Under the pieces are notes generated by a model. That model searched no databases. It was not told the DNA's origin and saw nothing but the letters and a program-made list of their open reading frames with translations. Of a DNA stretch of 64,000 nt, positions 23,479 through 33,416 are shown piece by piece. The DNA comes from Phyllobacterium phragmitis (GTDB lineage Bacteria > Pseudomonadota > Alphaproteobacteria > Rhizobiales > Rhizobiaceae), in assembly GCF_002980495.1 (NCBI RefSeq), contig NZ_PVBR01000013.1, forward strand, positions 62,001-126,000, read 5' to 3'. How positions within the stretch are numbered: the stretch's first letter is position 1; each line of letters starts with the position of its first letter. Both the position numbers and the translations under genes were made by a program.

Positions 23479-24675
23479 TCAACGCGATTTTCCGGGAGAC
23501 TTTCCGTTTTCGAGCAGATCGAGCACGGCTTTCGCCGCGATTTCGCCCGCGGGCCTGTCCGTCATCATAAGATCGACGATATCCTGGAAACCCGAAATCT
23601 GGGCGTCGCGTGCCGGCCCCGGCTGCATCAGCCGGTCAAGCTGGCGCGCCAGCAGCCCAGGCCGGACGAACTCGTTGAAATGTTCCGGGATGATCGCTTC
23701 ATCGGCGATGATATTGGGCAGTGCCGCGCTCCAGGTCGTGATGCGCGGCATCAGGAACTGCTTTGCGAACCAGTCGACCTTATAGGCGAGAACGGTCGGA
23801 ACATGCGCCAGCGCCAGCTCGAGCGAGACGGTGCCCGAAGCGGCAAGGGCTGCATCCGCCTGCGCGAACGCCTTCCATTTGTCTTCCTCGCTTGTCACGA
23901 TAAGCGGTTTCACGGGCCAGTCGGCGGAAAGCGTACGCACCATCGGTTCGATTTCCGGAAGGGTCGGAAGCATGACATGCAGCGTCTCGACCCGCCCGGC
24001 CAACTCGGCCACGGCCTTGCCGAAAGGCTCCATCAGCGTCTTGATCTCCGAGCGCCGTGATCCGGGCAGCACGAGCAGCGTCCGCTCCTCGCCGTCCGCC
24101 CGCGCAGCCTCCCGGCTTATCCGGGCCGCTCTGACATCCAGTATCGGCTTGTAGCTCGCAAGGCGATGGCCGGCATAGGTCGCCGGAGGTCCGCTCAGCC
24201 GCTTCAGAACGTCCACCTCGAACGGCAGGATCGTCAGCACATGATCGACATAGGCCCGCATGCTCTTGGCCCGCTGCGGGCGCCATGCCCAAACGGTCGG
24301 TGCGATATATTTGACGATCGGTATAGTGGGATTGGCAGCCCTCACCTTCTTCGCGACACGATGGGTGAAATCCGGACTGTCGATGATGATGAGGCAATCC
24401 GGCTTCGCCGCGACCACGGCCCTCGCCGTCTGCGCGATGCGCCAAACCAGCCTTGGCATATTTTTCAGGACCGAGCTGAGGCCCATCAGCGCAATCTCAC
24501 CGGGGTCGAACAGGCTTTTCAGTCCGCGCTGCTGCAGATGGCTGCCGCCGACGCCGACGAGATTGATCAGGCGATCTGTCTGGCCGCGCAGCGCATCGAT
24601 CAGATCCGCGCCAAGCAGATCGCCGGATTCCTCTCCGGCGATGATCGCGATCTTCAGCGGCAGTTTCCGCGCCAT
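23479..24675 (-). CDS. lpxB: Lipid-A-disaccharide synthase
   Basis: GT-B glycosyltransferase joining UDP-2,3-diacylglucosamine and lipid X into the lipid A disaccharide (398 residues). Family motifs: IAGEESGDLLGADLIDAL, LVGVGGSHLQQRGL, DSPDFTHRVAKKVR, YIAPTVWAWRPQRAK and LLVLPGSRRSEI. It is the last gene of the lpxD-fabZ-lpxA-lpxI-lpxB run and lies 15 bases after lpxI, which makes its substrate lipid X. Confidence 0.97.
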   Translation of the reverse strand: MARKLPLKIAIIAGEESGDLLGADLIDALRGQTDRLINLVGVGGSHLQQRGLKSLFDPGEIALMGLSSVLKNMPRLVWRIAQTARAVVAAKPDCLIIIDSPDFTHRVAKKVRAANPTIPIVKYIAPTVWAWRPQRAKSMRAYVDHVLTILPFEVDVLKRLSGPPATYAGHRLASYKPILDVRAARISREAARADGEERTLLVLPGSRRSEIKTLMEPFGKAVAELAGRVETLHVMLPTLPEIEPMVRTLSADWPVKPLIVTSEEDKWKAFAQADAALAASGTVSLELALAHVPTVLAYKVDWFAKQFLMPRITTWSAALPNIIADEAIIPEHFNEFVRPGLLARQLDRLMQPGPARDAQISGFQDIVDLMMTDRPAGEIAAKAVLDLLENGKSPGKSR

Positions 24676-24690
24676 CAGCTTTCCTCCGCT

Positions 24691-25587
24691 CTAACCCTGT
24701 TTCGAATCGAACGTCTCTATGAAAATGCCCTTCTCGTTGGCGGCGGCCACGGTTTCCCCATACCCCAAGATGAATGTCCTTCCCGCCTCGACCGCAATTC
24801 CGGAAAGCCCGGCTCGCACCGCATTCTCAACCGTCGATAAACCGATACCCGGCAGATCGGCGCGCTCATCCTGCGTCGGCTTGGCGCTTTTGACAAGGAC
24901 GCCGCCCCTTTGCGGAATACGTCCCTCACCGCGCAGTTGCGCGATACGTTCCAGCATGGCGTCGGTACCCTCGGCACCTTCCAGCGCCACGACCCGGCCT
25001 CCGACGGCGACAACCGCCTGTCCGATGTCGAGAACGCCGATCAGATGCGCGGCCTCGCGCGCAATGGCGATATTGCGTTCATCCTCCTTGGCCGCCTTCC
25101 GCTTCGTCAGGCGGGCGACGGCGGGCGCCAGCAGGTCGGGCACGATCTCATGCGCGCCGACAACCCTGAAGCCATAGGATTCGATAAGGCTGATGAAGGC
25201 GCGCAACAGCGCATCGTCGCCACGGCCGAGTGCCCCGATCATCCGCGGTATGGCGGAAAGCGTCGGCCCGTCGAGCCTCAGGTCGGCAAAATGCGGACGG
25301 CTGCGCACGCCGCCAGCCAGGATCACATTGCGCACGCCGGCGGTCTTCATCGAGCCCATCAGCTTGCGGAATTCCACCAGGGAAATCTCCACGTGATCAT
25401 AACGGTAGAGCGCGGGGTCCGCCTCGTCCTTTATTCCTACGATGAAAGGCGCTTTGCCCTGCTTGTCCAGGCTTTCGGCCACCTTCAGCGGCAGGAGACC
25501 ACTTCCCGCGATAATGGCGGTGCGGCCTGCGGCATCGACATCAGGCGCCACGCTAATGGCCTCAGTTCTCGCCGTCGCGCCTGCCAT
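24691..25587 (-). CDS. lpxI: UDP-2,3-diacylglucosamine pyrophosphatase LpxI
   Basis: Hydrolyses UDP-2,3-diacylglucosamine to lipid X and UMP (298 residues). This is the LpxI (formerly DUF1009) family that takes the place of LpxH in alphaproteobacteria. Typical segments: AIIAGSGLLPLKVAE, ILAGGVRSRPHFADLRLDG, AFISLIESYGFRVVGAHEI and LPGIGLSTVENAVRAGLSGI. The start codon overlaps the end of lpxA by 26 bases, and it is followed closely by lpxB, so the three consecutive steps are co-translated. Confidence 0.95.
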   Translation of the reverse strand: MAGATARTEAISVAPDVDAAGRTAIIAGSGLLPLKVAESLDKQGKAPFIVGIKDEADPALYRYDHVEISLVEFRKLMGSMKTAGVRNVILAGGVRSRPHFADLRLDGPTLSAIPRMIGALGRGDDALLRAFISLIESYGFRVVGAHEIVPDLLAPAVARLTKRKAAKEDERNIAIAREAAHLIGVLDIGQAVVAVGGRVVALEGAEGTDAMLERIAQLRGEGRIPQRGGVLVKSAKPTQDERADLPGIGLSTVENAVRAGLSGIAVEAGRTFILGYGETVAAANEKGIFIETFDSKQG

Positions 25588-26392
25588 GATCGGCGGCGCC
25601 GATCAGCGGCGTGCAATAGGCGCGCTTGGTATCAATGGTGATGAAGGAAATCAGATCGGCGACAGCGACCGAATCCGGCATGGCCTGCAGAACATCATCG
25701 GCGCGTTCGCGGATCGGCTTCGTGCGGTCGAACAGCATGCGCGTTGCACGGCGGATATTGTGGATCTCCGGGCGCGCCATGCCGGAGCGCTTCATGCCGA
25801 CGATATTGAGCCCGCCCAGATGCGCCTGGACACCAACCGCCATGCCATAGGGAATGAGATCGTGGACGAGCGCGGCAAGGCCGCCGACAAAGGCATGATG
25901 ACCGACGCGGCAGAACTGATGCACGCCGGCGCCGCCGCCGATGATGGCATGATCGCCGATGACGCAATGGCCGCCGATCATCACATTGTTGGAGAACGTC
26001 ACATGATTGCCGACGTCACTGTCATGAGCGACATGCGCATAGGCAAGAAAGGTGCAGTCGTCGCCAACCGAGGTATGGCCGCGGCTCGAATCCGATCCGC
26101 GATGCATGGTGACGCCTTCGCGGATGGTGCAATTGCGCCCGACGGTGATCGTGGTCGGCCCGCCCCGGTGTTTGCCGTTTTGCGGGTCGCAGCCGAGAAT
26201 CGCATGGGGATAGACCTTCGATCCGGCCCCGAGCGTGGTGGCATCGGTAACCACGACATGGCTCATCAATTGGACATTGTCGCCAAGAACGGCGCCGGCC
26301 TCGACATGGCAGAACGGCCCGACCGACACGCCCTTGCCAAGCTCCGCGCCTTTTTCGACCAGGGCGGTCGGGTGAATGAAAGTCTCGCTCAT
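25562..26392 (-). CDS. lpxA: Acyl-ACP--UDP-N-acetylglucosamine O-acyltransferase
   Basis: First step of lipid A synthesis: 3-O-acylation of UDP-GlcNAc (276 residues). Left-handed beta-helix of hexapeptide repeats from IHPTALVEKGAELGKGVSVG onward; the catalytic histidine is in the AYAHVAHDSDVGNHVTFSNN segment. The C-terminal helical domain is complete. The gene lies 7 bases after fabZ, whose product competes for the same hydroxyacyl-ACP pool. Confidence 0.97.
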   Translation of the reverse strand: MSETFIHPTALVEKGAELGKGVSVGPFCHVEAGAVLGDNVQLMSHVVVTDATTLGAGSKVYPHAILGCDPQNGKHRGGPTTITVGRNCTIREGVTMHRGSDSSRGHTSVGDDCTFLAYAHVAHDSDVGNHVTFSNNVMIGGHCVIGDHAIIGGGAGVHQFCRVGHHAFVGGLAALVHDLIPYGMAVGVQAHLGGLNIVGMKRSGMARPEIHNIRRATRMLFDRTKPIRERADDVLQAMPDSVAVADLISFITIDTKRAYCTPLIGAADHGRRDGEN

Positions 26393-26399
26393 GATGGGT

Positions 26400-26876
26400 T
26401 CACGCCTGGTTGTCTTCGGCGACGCCGATCATCGCGGCTACCTCGGCTTCGGCCACCCTGATGCCGTCGACTTCCGCGGTGCATTCGAACTTCGTGATAT
26501 TGGCGCGCTGCCTCAGTTTCTTGACATGGATCAGCAGGCGGTCGCCGGGCACCACCGGACGCCGGAACTTCGCATTGTCGATGGTCAGGAAATAGACGAT
26601 GCCAGGCTTGTCTGCGCCGCGATGCATGAGCGAGATCGCCCCCGCCGTCTGGGCCATCGCCTCGATGATCAGAACGCCGGGCATGATCGGATTATCAGGG
26701 AAATGTCCGGCGAAATGCGGCTCGTTGATGGTGACGTTCTTGACGCCTGTCGCCGATTGATCGCCGTCGATATCGATGATGCGGTCGATCAGCAGGAAGG
26801 GGTAGCGATGCGGCAAGATCGCCAGCAGCCTTTGAATATCGGCCGCATTCAAATTGGCCCGCCCGATCTCACTCAT
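26400..26876 (-). CDS. fabZ: 3-hydroxyacyl-[acyl-carrier-protein] dehydratase FabZ
   Basis: Hot-dog-fold dehydratase of fatty acid synthesis (158 residues). The catalytic histidine is in [20 protein letters not shown], with the conserved glutamate in the same segment, preceded by [13 protein letters not shown]. It overlaps the end of lpxD by 8 bases. Placing fabZ among lipid A acyltransferase genes is conserved in Gram-negatives and helps balance phospholipid against lipid A. Confidence 0.97.
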   Translation of the reverse strand: MSEIGRANLNAADIQRLLAILPHRYPFLLIDRIIDIDGDQSATGVKNVTINEPHFAGHFPDNPIMPGVLIIEAMAQTAGAISLMHRGADKPGIVYFLTIDNAKFRRPVVPGDRLLIHVKKLRQRANITKFECTAEVDGIRVAEAEVAAMIGVAEDNQA

Positions 26877-27924
26877 CCGAAGACTTCTCCCTCTTTGGCT
26901 GGCCTATACTGCGCAGTGCCGCGACTTCCCGAAACCATTGCTTGAACGGACGCGCCGGCAGACCGCCCCATTTTTCGCCGTCCGGAATGTCGTTCATCAC
27001 GCCGCTCGCCGCCGCGATCTGCACGTTTGAACCGATTGTCAGGTGATCCGCCAGCCCGACCCGGCCGCCGAGCATGGTCATGTTCCCGATCGTGACACTG
27101 CCGGAAATCCCGCAATGGGCGGCGATGAGGCAATGCCGCCCGATGCGTACATTATGGCCAATCTGTACGAGATTGTCGATCTTGGTACCCTCGCCTATGA
27201 CCGTATCGGCCAGCGCGCCGCGATCGATGGTGGTGTTGGCGCCGATCTCGACATCGTCCTGAACGATGACCCGGCCAAGCTGCGGCACCTTCTCCAGTCC
27301 GCCTCTGCCCGGAACAAAGCCGAAGCCATCCTGCCCGATACGCGCGCCGGGATGCAGATAGACCCGGTTGCCGACGAATGAATGCTGGATCGAAACGCCG
27401 GGCGCCACGAAACTGTCGCGTCCGATCTGGCAATGGGCGCCGATGACGGCGGTCGCCGAAATGACCGTACCGGCACCGATCGACACGCCCTTGCCGATGA
27501 CCGCTCCCGCCTCGATTGTGGCGCCCGACTCGATCTCGGCCGTCGGATGGATGCTCGCATTCTTCGAGACGCCCGTTTCACCAAGCCAGGATTCCGGGCG
27601 CGCCGAAGCCGGAAACAGCATTCTGCCGACGGCGGAAAAATCCCGATGCGGATTGCGCGTCAAGAGAATGGCGATGCCGGAAGGAATATGGCCCTGCAAT
27701 TCCTCGGTGCAAAGCACGCCCGCAGCCTTCAGATTGGCGAGATTGCTGGCGTTCTTCTTGCCTTCCAGGAAAACCAGGGCGCTGGCATCGGAATCTGCAA
27801 GCGAGGCAAGCCGCACAACCGAACGCGACGCAAACTCCGCATCGCGGAGCTTTGCACCGGTAAATTCGGCGATGTCGCCGATTGTCAATTGACGCGACGG
27901 CGTGAAAAAAACGGGATCTGCCAT
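26869..27924 (-). CDS. lpxD: UDP-3-O-acylglucosamine N-acyltransferase
   Basis: Third acylation step of lipid A synthesis (351 residues). An N-terminal uridine-binding domain (to about 105) precedes a left-handed beta-helix of hexapeptide repeats and a C-terminal helix. The catalytic histidine is in the [20 protein letters not shown] region. It follows bamA, separated by a 50-base gap with a hairpin. Confidence 0.96.
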   Translation of the reverse strand: MADPVFFTPSRQLTIGDIAEFTGAKLRDAEFASRSVVRLASLADSDASALVFLEGKKNASNLANLKAAGVLCTEELQGHIPSGIAILLTRNPHRDFSAVGRMLFPASARPESWLGETGVSKNASIHPTAEIESGATIEAGAVIGKGVSIGAGTVISATAVIGAHCQIGRDSFVAPGVSIQHSFVGNRVYLHPGARIGQDGFGFVPGRGGLEKVPQLGRVIVQDDVEIGANTTIDRGALADTVIGEGTKIDNLVQIGHNVRIGRHCLIAAHCGISGSVTIGNMTMLGGRVGLADHLTIGSNVQIAAASGVMNDIPDGEKWGGLPARPFKQWFREVAALRSIGQPKREKSSDE

Positions 27925-27936
27925 CTAAGCACTTTC

Positions 27937-27963
27937 TCTCCCGGAACCGGAAGCTCCGGGAGA
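27937..27963 (-). terminator. Hairpin between bamA and lpxD
   Basis: TCTCCCGGA (27937-27945) pairs with TCCGGGAGA (27955-27963), a perfect nine-base-pair stem with a nine-base loop, just after the bamA stop. A weak AG-rich tract follows on the minus strand instead of a T-run, so it may attenuate or stabilise rather than end transcription into the lpx genes. Confidence 0.55.
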
Positions 27964-27974
27964 AGGCAAATCTA

Positions 27975-30359
27975 TCAGAACTTGCTCGAAATGCCGAAAT
28001 TGAAGTTCTGCACCTTGTCCGTGTCTTCCTTCATGATCGGCCAGGCATAGTCGAAGCGCAACGGACCGAACGGCGAAGCCCACATCAGGCTGATACCTGC
28101 CGAAGCACGCAGCTTGCTGCCGTCGCCTTCAACTGCATTCTGATCCGGGCCCGGTTCGTATTCGGTTCCATAGAGCGTCGCCGCATCGGCAAAGAACGCT
28201 CCGCGGATGCCCAGGCTTTCGGGAACCATCGGCATCGGAAACTGCACTTCCGCGGTGGCGCTCATATAGGTCGTGCCGCCGAGATAATAGCGCTCGCCAT
28301 TATTCGACCGCTGGAATGCGCCGATACCGTTATATTTGAAGCCGCGGATGATATCCGAATTGTTCTTGAACATATCGAATATGCGCGCGCCGTCATCGTC
28401 GAAGGCATGGATATAGCCGGCGCCGACCCCGAGAAGTCCGACGATATCGGCTTCTTCGGAAAGCGTCTTGTAATAGCTGCCCTTGACGGTCGACTTCAGA
28501 TACTTCGCATCGCCGCCGACACCGGCATATTCCTGCGTGAAGCGGGCGAAAATGCCGTCATGCGGATTCTTGACATCATCGATCGAATTATAGGTCAGCG
28601 AGTAGCTAAGCGACGACTTGATCCACGGGCTTTCGTTAGCGGCCTCTACGATAGCCGGCGCAACGCGATCAAAATTCGGCGTGCCATCCTCGTTGCGAAC
28701 GTAATCGTCGAGTTCATACTTCTCCTGCACGTAGTTATAGGCCACGCCAGCGGAGAAATTGTCGGTGATCGGCAGGCCGAAACGGATCGTGCCGCCCGTC
28801 TGCTCGACATCGTACCTGTCCTTCAGCGAATACGTCTTGCGGAAGACATCGAAGCCCGCCGAAATACGCTGGCCGAGGAAATAGGGCTCGGTGAAGGAGA
28901 ACGAATAATTACGGGCATCGTCCTGGCCGCCGCCCGCGCCGATGCGAACATACTGACCACGACCGAGGAAGTTGCGCTCGGTGATCGAAGCCTCGACGGA
29001 TGCCCCCGGCGTTTCGCCGCCTGTGGTGTAGCCACCACCGATGGAGAATTCGCCCGTCGGCTTCTCGACGACGTCGACAACCAGAATGACCTGATCAGGT
29101 TCCGAGCCGGGAACCTGCGAAATATTCACCGTCTGGAAGAAATCGAGCGCATCCAGGCGCCGCTTGGCGCGCTGGATCATCACCTGGTTGAATGCATCGC
29201 CTTCGCTGACGTCGAATTCGCGACGAATGACATAGTCGCGCGTCTTCTCGTTGCCGCGGATTTCGATCCGCTGCACATAGGCGCGCGGGCCTTCATCGAT
29301 GCTGTAGACCACCGAAATCGTATGATTCTCGAAATCGCGGTCGCCACGCGGCTCGACCTTGGCAAAAGCATAGCCACTGCCGGCGACGCGTTCGGTAATA
29401 TCGATGATGGAGCTCTCGATATTCTTCGCGCTGTAAACGGCGCCCGGCTGCGTCTTGATCTCGCCGCGGACAGATTCCGTGTCGACGCCGGGAACGGTGC
29501 TCTCTACCTGAATGTCGCCGAAGGTGTATTTCTGTCCCTCGTCGATCGAAATCGTGACGGTGTACTCGTTCGTCGCCTCATCGAGGACGGCATTCGAGGA
29601 AACCACGCGGAAATCGGCATAGCCGCGATTATAGTAGAAGCGGCGCAAGGCCTCCTCATCCGCACGCAGCTTGTCTTCGTCATAGATGTCGCCGCGCGTC
29701 AGCCATGAAAGCGGATTGGTCCGCTTGGTGGAGATGACATCGCGCAGACGACGATCACCGAAGGCATTATTGCCGACGAAATCGATGGTGGCGATCTTGG
29801 TGCGACCGCCTTCATTGATCTCGAAGACCACGTTGACGCGGCCCTCACCGAGATCGATCGTCCGCGTGTTGACGATCGCATCACTGCGGCCGATGCGGCG
29901 ATAAGCTTCCTGGACGGCCTGCTTGTCCGCCGCGAGCTTGGCCGGATCGAACGCCTCGCGCGGCTTTAGCTGCACGGCGCCGGCCAGGGCCGGATCCTTG
30001 ATCTTCTTGTTGCCCTGGAACAGGACCTGATTGACCACGGAATATTCGCTGACCTGAACGACAAGCGTGCTGCCGACCTGGTTGATCTGGACATCCGAGA
30101 ACAGCCCCATGCCGAAAAGGCGCTTCACCGCTTCGTCGATATCGCTACTCGAAAAGGATTTTCCGGGCTGAATGCCGACATTGTCGCGAATCGTCGACGC
30201 GTCGACGCGCTTGTTGCCGCGAACATCGATGCGATTGACCACGGCGGCCTCGGCGGCGCTGACCGTAGCCAGGGAAACAGCAACCGTACCGGAGGCCGCA
30301 AGAGCCACTGACATGGCGATCGCGGAGGCGGCGCCAAAGAATTTCGAACTTGCCGTCAT
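27975..30359 (-). CDS. bamA: Outer membrane protein assembly factor BamA
   Basis: Central subunit of the BAM machine that folds and inserts beta-barrel proteins into the outer membrane (794 residues). A signal peptide (to about residue 39) is followed by five POTRA domains (about 40-420) and a C-terminal 16-strand barrel of the bacterial surface antigen type with the VRGF/Y-like motif (RGFKYNGIGAF) and closing residues FNFGISSKF, ending in the aromatic residue expected. The ATG at 30357-30359 opens the signal peptide. Between rseP and lpxD, as in most proteobacteria. Confidence 0.97.
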   Translation of the reverse strand: MTASSKFFGAASAIAMSVALAASGTVAVSLATVSAAEAAVVNRIDVRGNKRVDASTIRDNVGIQPGKSFSSSDIDEAVKRLFGMGLFSDVQINQVGSTLVVQVSEYSVVNQVLFQGNKKIKDPALAGAVQLKPREAFDPAKLAADKQAVQEAYRRIGRSDAIVNTRTIDLGEGRVNVVFEINEGGRTKIATIDFVGNNAFGDRRLRDVISTKRTNPLSWLTRGDIYDEDKLRADEEALRRFYYNRGYADFRVVSSNAVLDEATNEYTVTISIDEGQKYTFGDIQVESTVPGVDTESVRGEIKTQPGAVYSAKNIESSIIDITERVAGSGYAFAKVEPRGDRDFENHTISVVYSIDEGPRAYVQRIEIRGNEKTRDYVIRREFDVSEGDAFNQVMIQRAKRRLDALDFFQTVNISQVPGSEPDQVILVVDVVEKPTGEFSIGGGYTTGGETPGASVEASITERNFLGRGQYVRIGAGGGQDDARNYSFSFTEPYFLGQRISAGFDVFRKTYSLKDRYDVEQTGGTIRFGLPITDNFSAGVAYNYVQEKYELDDYVRNEDGTPNFDRVAPAIVEAANESPWIKSSLSYSLTYNSIDDVKNPHDGIFARFTQEYAGVGGDAKYLKSTVKGSYYKTLSEEADIVGLLGVGAGYIHAFDDDGARIFDMFKNNSDIIRGFKYNGIGAFQRSNNGERYYLGGTTYMSATAEVQFPMPMVPESLGIRGAFFADAATLYGTEYEPGPDQNAVEGDGSKLRASAGISLMWASPFGPLRFDYAWPIMKEDTDKVQNFNFGISSKF

Positions 30360-30493
30360 AGGCTTTCTGAACCTTCGTTTCTCGTTGTCCCCGGGGCGAG
30401 ATCCCAGAAAAAGCACTTGTCAAAGCACCGTAATAGCTGGTTTTTTCATACAAGCAAGCACTACGGTTAAATTCTGTTTACTTCGCTTCGAAC

Positions 30494-30511
30494 CGTGGCA
30501 TCCATGCCACG
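30494..30511 (-). promoter_or_regulatory. Palindromic hairpin in the rseP-bamA intergenic region
   Basis: CGTGGCA and TGCCACG form a perfect seven-base-pair stem with a four-base loop within the 242-base gap between the rseP stop and the bamA start. It could be an attenuator or an operator for the bamA promoter; there is no T-run. Confidence 0.4.
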
Positions 30512-30601
30512 CCATTCACGCGTCATGGTAAACGCTTTTCCCGATTTTGCTGAAATCGCCCCTCTTTTTTACCTTTGATTAGCACCTGTTCACCCCACGA
30601 C

Positions 30602-31741
30602 TCAGCAGGCGAAAATGTCGTTGAAGAGCACAAATGCCATAAACCCCATTACCGTTATGAAGCCTACACGAAAGAAAATTTCCTGTATCGCAACCGGTAC
30701 CGGCCGACGCAGGACCGCCTCAGCGGCATAGAAGACCAGATGCCCGCCATCAAGAGGCGGAAGCGGAAAAAGATTCAATAGTCCAATGCCGATCGACAGC
30801 ATGGCGGTCAACTGGACCAGCCATGAGAACCCCCGGCTCGCCGCCTGCCCGGCCATATTGGCGATCTTGACGGGCCCGCCCAGCTGACATTTGTCCTCGC
30901 GTCCGGCAAAGAATCTGCCGAAGAATTCACCGGTTCGACTGACGATATAGCCGGTTTCCAGCACCGCCTGCCGCACCGATTCGACCGGGCCGTATTCGAC
31001 GGACCTGAATTTGCCGAGAGCTTCGTTGTTGACGACGCCGATGACACCGATCTTGATCTTGTTGCCCAACGGGTCCGACTGTTCGATCAGTTCGGGCGTG
31101 GCGGTCAGCGCCACTTCCTGCCCCTTGCGCTCCACGGTAAAGCGGATCGGATCGCCGGCCCGCCCCGATACGTAGCGTTGCACATCGGCAAAGGTCGTCA
31201 CCTTTTCCCCATCGACCGTCAGGAAACGATCGCCAGGCTCGAAACCGGCTACCGCAGCAGGGCTGCCGGGGCGCAGTTCCGCCACCATCGGATCGGCAAT
31301 GACGCGGCCATAAAGGGCGAAGAAGACGCTGAGGATAGCGATCGTCAGGAGAATATTGAAGGCCGGGCCGGCAAAGACCGTGGCGGCGCGCTTCCAGACC
31401 GGCTGAAGGTGGAAGGCGACAGCCTTCTCGGCATCGCTCAGCCCCTCTTCCGCCCCCTCCGACGGGGCGCTCGCAACACCTTCGTCGCCGACGAACTTGA
31501 CGTAACCGCCCAGCGGAATGGCCGAGAGTTTCCAGCGCGTGCCGTGACTGTCGGTAAAGCCGATCAGTTCGGGGCCGAAACCCACGGAAAACGCCTTGAC
31601 GCCTATGCCGCACCACCGGCCGATGAGATAGTGACCCATCTCATGGACGAAAACGACGACTGTCAGCACGAAGAGGAACGGTACGAGCGTTCCAACAAGC
31701 AGGCTGTCGCTGCCGAAAAGATATGAGACAAAGTCTCCCAA
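30602..31741 (-). CDS. rseP: RIP metalloprotease RseP (site-2 protease)
   Basis: Inner-membrane zinc protease that cuts anti-sigma factors and other proteins within the membrane (379 residues). The zinc motif HExxH is in VVVFVHEMGHYLIGR, a PDZ domain lies around 125-220 (ELRPGSPAAVAGFEPGDRFL), and the third metal ligand is in LFPLPPLDGGHLVFY. The start is a TTG with AGGAG at 31748-31752, six bases away; no in-frame ATG is found before the active site, so the rare start is well supported. Between cdsA and bamA. Confidence 0.96.
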   Translation of the reverse strand: MGDFVSYLFGSDSLLVGTLVPFLFVLTVVVFVHEMGHYLIGRWCGIGVKAFSVGFGPELIGFTDSHGTRWKLSAIPLGGYVKFVGDEGVASAPSEGAEEGLSDAEKAVAFHLQPVWKRAATVFAGPAFNILLTIAILSVFFALYGRVIADPMVAELRPGSPAAVAGFEPGDRFLTVDGEKVTTFADVQRYVSGRAGDPIRFTVERKGQEVALTATPELIEQSDPLGNKIKIGVIGVVNNEALGKFRSVEYGPVESVRQAVLETGYIVSRTGEFFGRFFAGREDKCQLGGPVKIANMAGQAASRGFSWLVQLTAMLSIGIGLLNLFPLPPLDGGHLVFYAAEAVLRRPVPVAIQEIFFRVGFITVMGFMAFVLFNDIFAC

Positions 31742-31795
31742 TGTCCACTCCTGGCGAGGCTCCGTGCATCATGCACGGCAGCCATGATAACCCAT

Positions 31796-32608
31796 TTACA
31801 TACCGAAGAAGATAGCGGAAGGCACATCCGGTTCGGCGAAGATCGCGCCAATCACGTACAGCAGCACGGCGGCCGCGACAAGCCCATCGACGCGATCCAT
31901 GATGCCGCCGTGCCCCGGCAGAAGCCTGCCTGAATCCTTGGCGCCGAAAATCCGTTTGACCCATGATTCGCCGAGGTCGCCCACCTGGGAGATCACGGAA
32001 AGCAGCAGGGCAAGGACAGGCACCACGTAATTTCCCGGAGGCGTGGCAAGCGATGCGACCAGAACGCCTGCCGCGATTGCCGCCGCTGCACCGCCGATCG
32101 CTCCCGACCATGTCTTGTTGGGCGAAAAGCGCGGCGCGAGCTTTGGTCCGCCCATCGCACGGCCATTGAAATAGGCGGCGATATCCGTCGCCCATACCAC
32201 GGCGAAGAGAAACACGATCGCCGTAAAGCCGAAAGGCTCGTCGCCTCTCAGCAACGAGAGCGAAATCATCGGCAGCCCGGCATAAAGCAGCCCAGCGACC
32301 GGCCAACCCTTGCATGTCTTCCAGGTAAGAGGCGCCAGGAAAGCGGCACCGAAGGCAAGCGCGCCGATCGTCAGCGAGGCGCTTCCGTCCCATAGGAGAA
32401 GCACGGATACGAACCCGAGCCATAGCCAACCGAAGGCGCGCGAAAACGATGTCTGTCGCGGCGCCGTAAGTGTCGTCCATTCGTGGAAAACCGCGACGCC
32501 GATGACGATGGCGAGCAGCGTGAAACTCACCCCGCCGATCCAGGTCAGCAGGAGTACGGCGGCGCCCAGAACGATCGCGGTTACAATGCGGGTCTGGAGA
32601 TTGGACAT
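31796..32608 (-). CDS. cdsA: Phosphatidate cytidylyltransferase
   Basis: Makes CDP-diacylglycerol, the common precursor of membrane phospholipids, from phosphatidate and CTP (270 residues). Polytopic protein with about seven membrane segments and the signature SQVGDLGESWVKRIFGAKDS followed by GRLLPGHGGIMDRVDG. The start at 32608 (MSNLQTRIV) is chosen because the upstream extension is polar and lies within the uppS-cdsA gap. Follows uppS by about 25 bases. Confidence 0.96.
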   Translation of the reverse strand: MSNLQTRIVTAIVLGAAVLLLTWIGGVSFTLLAIVIGVAVFHEWTTLTAPRQTSFSRAFGWLWLGFVSVLLLWDGSASLTIGALAFGAAFLAPLTWKTCKGWPVAGLLYAGLPMISLSLLRGDEPFGFTAIVFLFAVVWATDIAAYFNGRAMGGPKLAPRFSPNKTWSGAIGGAAAAIAAGVLVASLATPPGNYVVPVLALLLSVISQVGDLGESWVKRIFGAKDSGRLLPGHGGIMDRVDGLVAAAVLLYVIGAIFAEPDVPSAIFFGM

Positions 32609-32633
32609 ACGGACCTTTCCCGATGTGAAAGGC

Positions 32634-33371
32634 TCACAGCGCGATATCCTGGGCGTGGACCTGCGATTCGACGCCACCGAAGCGGCGATCGCGCATTTGG
32701 AATTTTTCTATCGCATCGACAAGATCGGCCGGTTTGAAGTCCGGCCAGAAACACGGCACGAACAGAAATTCCGAATAGGCGGCCTGCCAGAGCAGAAAAT
32801 TGGAAAGACGCATCTCGCCGCTCGTGCGGATGATCAGATCGGGATCGGGAATATCCGCCGTGTCGAGCTGCGCTGCAATCGTTTCAGCGGTGATTGCCGA
32901 TGGATCGAGCTTGCCGGCGGCAATCTCCTGGCCCAGCACGCGCATCGCCCGCGCGATCTCGTCGCGGGCGCCATAATTGAAGGCGATGACCAGATTGAGA
33001 CCCGTATTGCCGGCCGTCAGGGATTCGGCTTCCGCCAGGAGGCTGCGAATGTCCTTGGCGAGCCCTTCGCGCTCGCCGATGATCCGCACGCGCACATTCT
33101 TGCGGTGCAATTCGGCCAGATCGCGGCGGATGAAGAGCTTCAGCAGGCCCATCAGATCGCTGACCTCGCTGCGCGGACGCGACCAGTTCTCGGAAGAAAA
33201 CGCAAAAAGCGTCAGCCAGCCGATTTCCAGCTCGCCTGCCTTATGAACGATTTCGCGCAAGGTCTCCATGCCCGCCTTGTGTCCGGCAGTGCGTGGCAGC
33301 CCCCTCGCCTTCGCCCAACGGCCATTGCCATCCATGATGATGGCGATGTGGCGCGGATTGGATATGGGCAT
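32634..33371 (-). CDS. uppS: Isoprenyl transferase (undecaprenyl diphosphate synthase)
   Basis: cis-Prenyltransferase that builds the C55 lipid carrier for peptidoglycan and O-antigen (245 residues). The FPP-binding motif [20 protein letters not shown] with the catalytic aspartate, the FSSENWSRP motif and the C-terminal [20 protein letters not shown] and [13 protein letters not shown] motifs are intact. Lies 45 bases after frr. Confidence 0.97.
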   Translation of the reverse strand: MPISNPRHIAIIMDGNGRWAKARGLPRTAGHKAGMETLREIVHKAGELEIGWLTLFAFSSENWSRPRSEVSDLMGLLKLFIRRDLAELHRKNVRVRIIGEREGLAKDIRSLLAEAESLTAGNTGLNLVIAFNYGARDEIARAMRVLGQEIAAGKLDPSAITAETIAAQLDTADIPDPDLIIRTSGEMRLSNFLLWQAAYSEFLFVPCFWPDFKPADLVDAIEKFQMRDRRFGGVESQVHAQDIAL

Positions 33372-33416
33372 TGCTCCCCCGTTAGGCCGTATGGACAGAA
33401 AGTCGGAAATCCAGGC

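Noticed and set aside
22142-23482. 446-codon open frame on the minus strand
   Set aside because: Antisense to gltA.
28407-29708. 433-codon open frame on the plus strand
   Set aside because: Antisense to bamA, which is clear from its POTRA and barrel domains.
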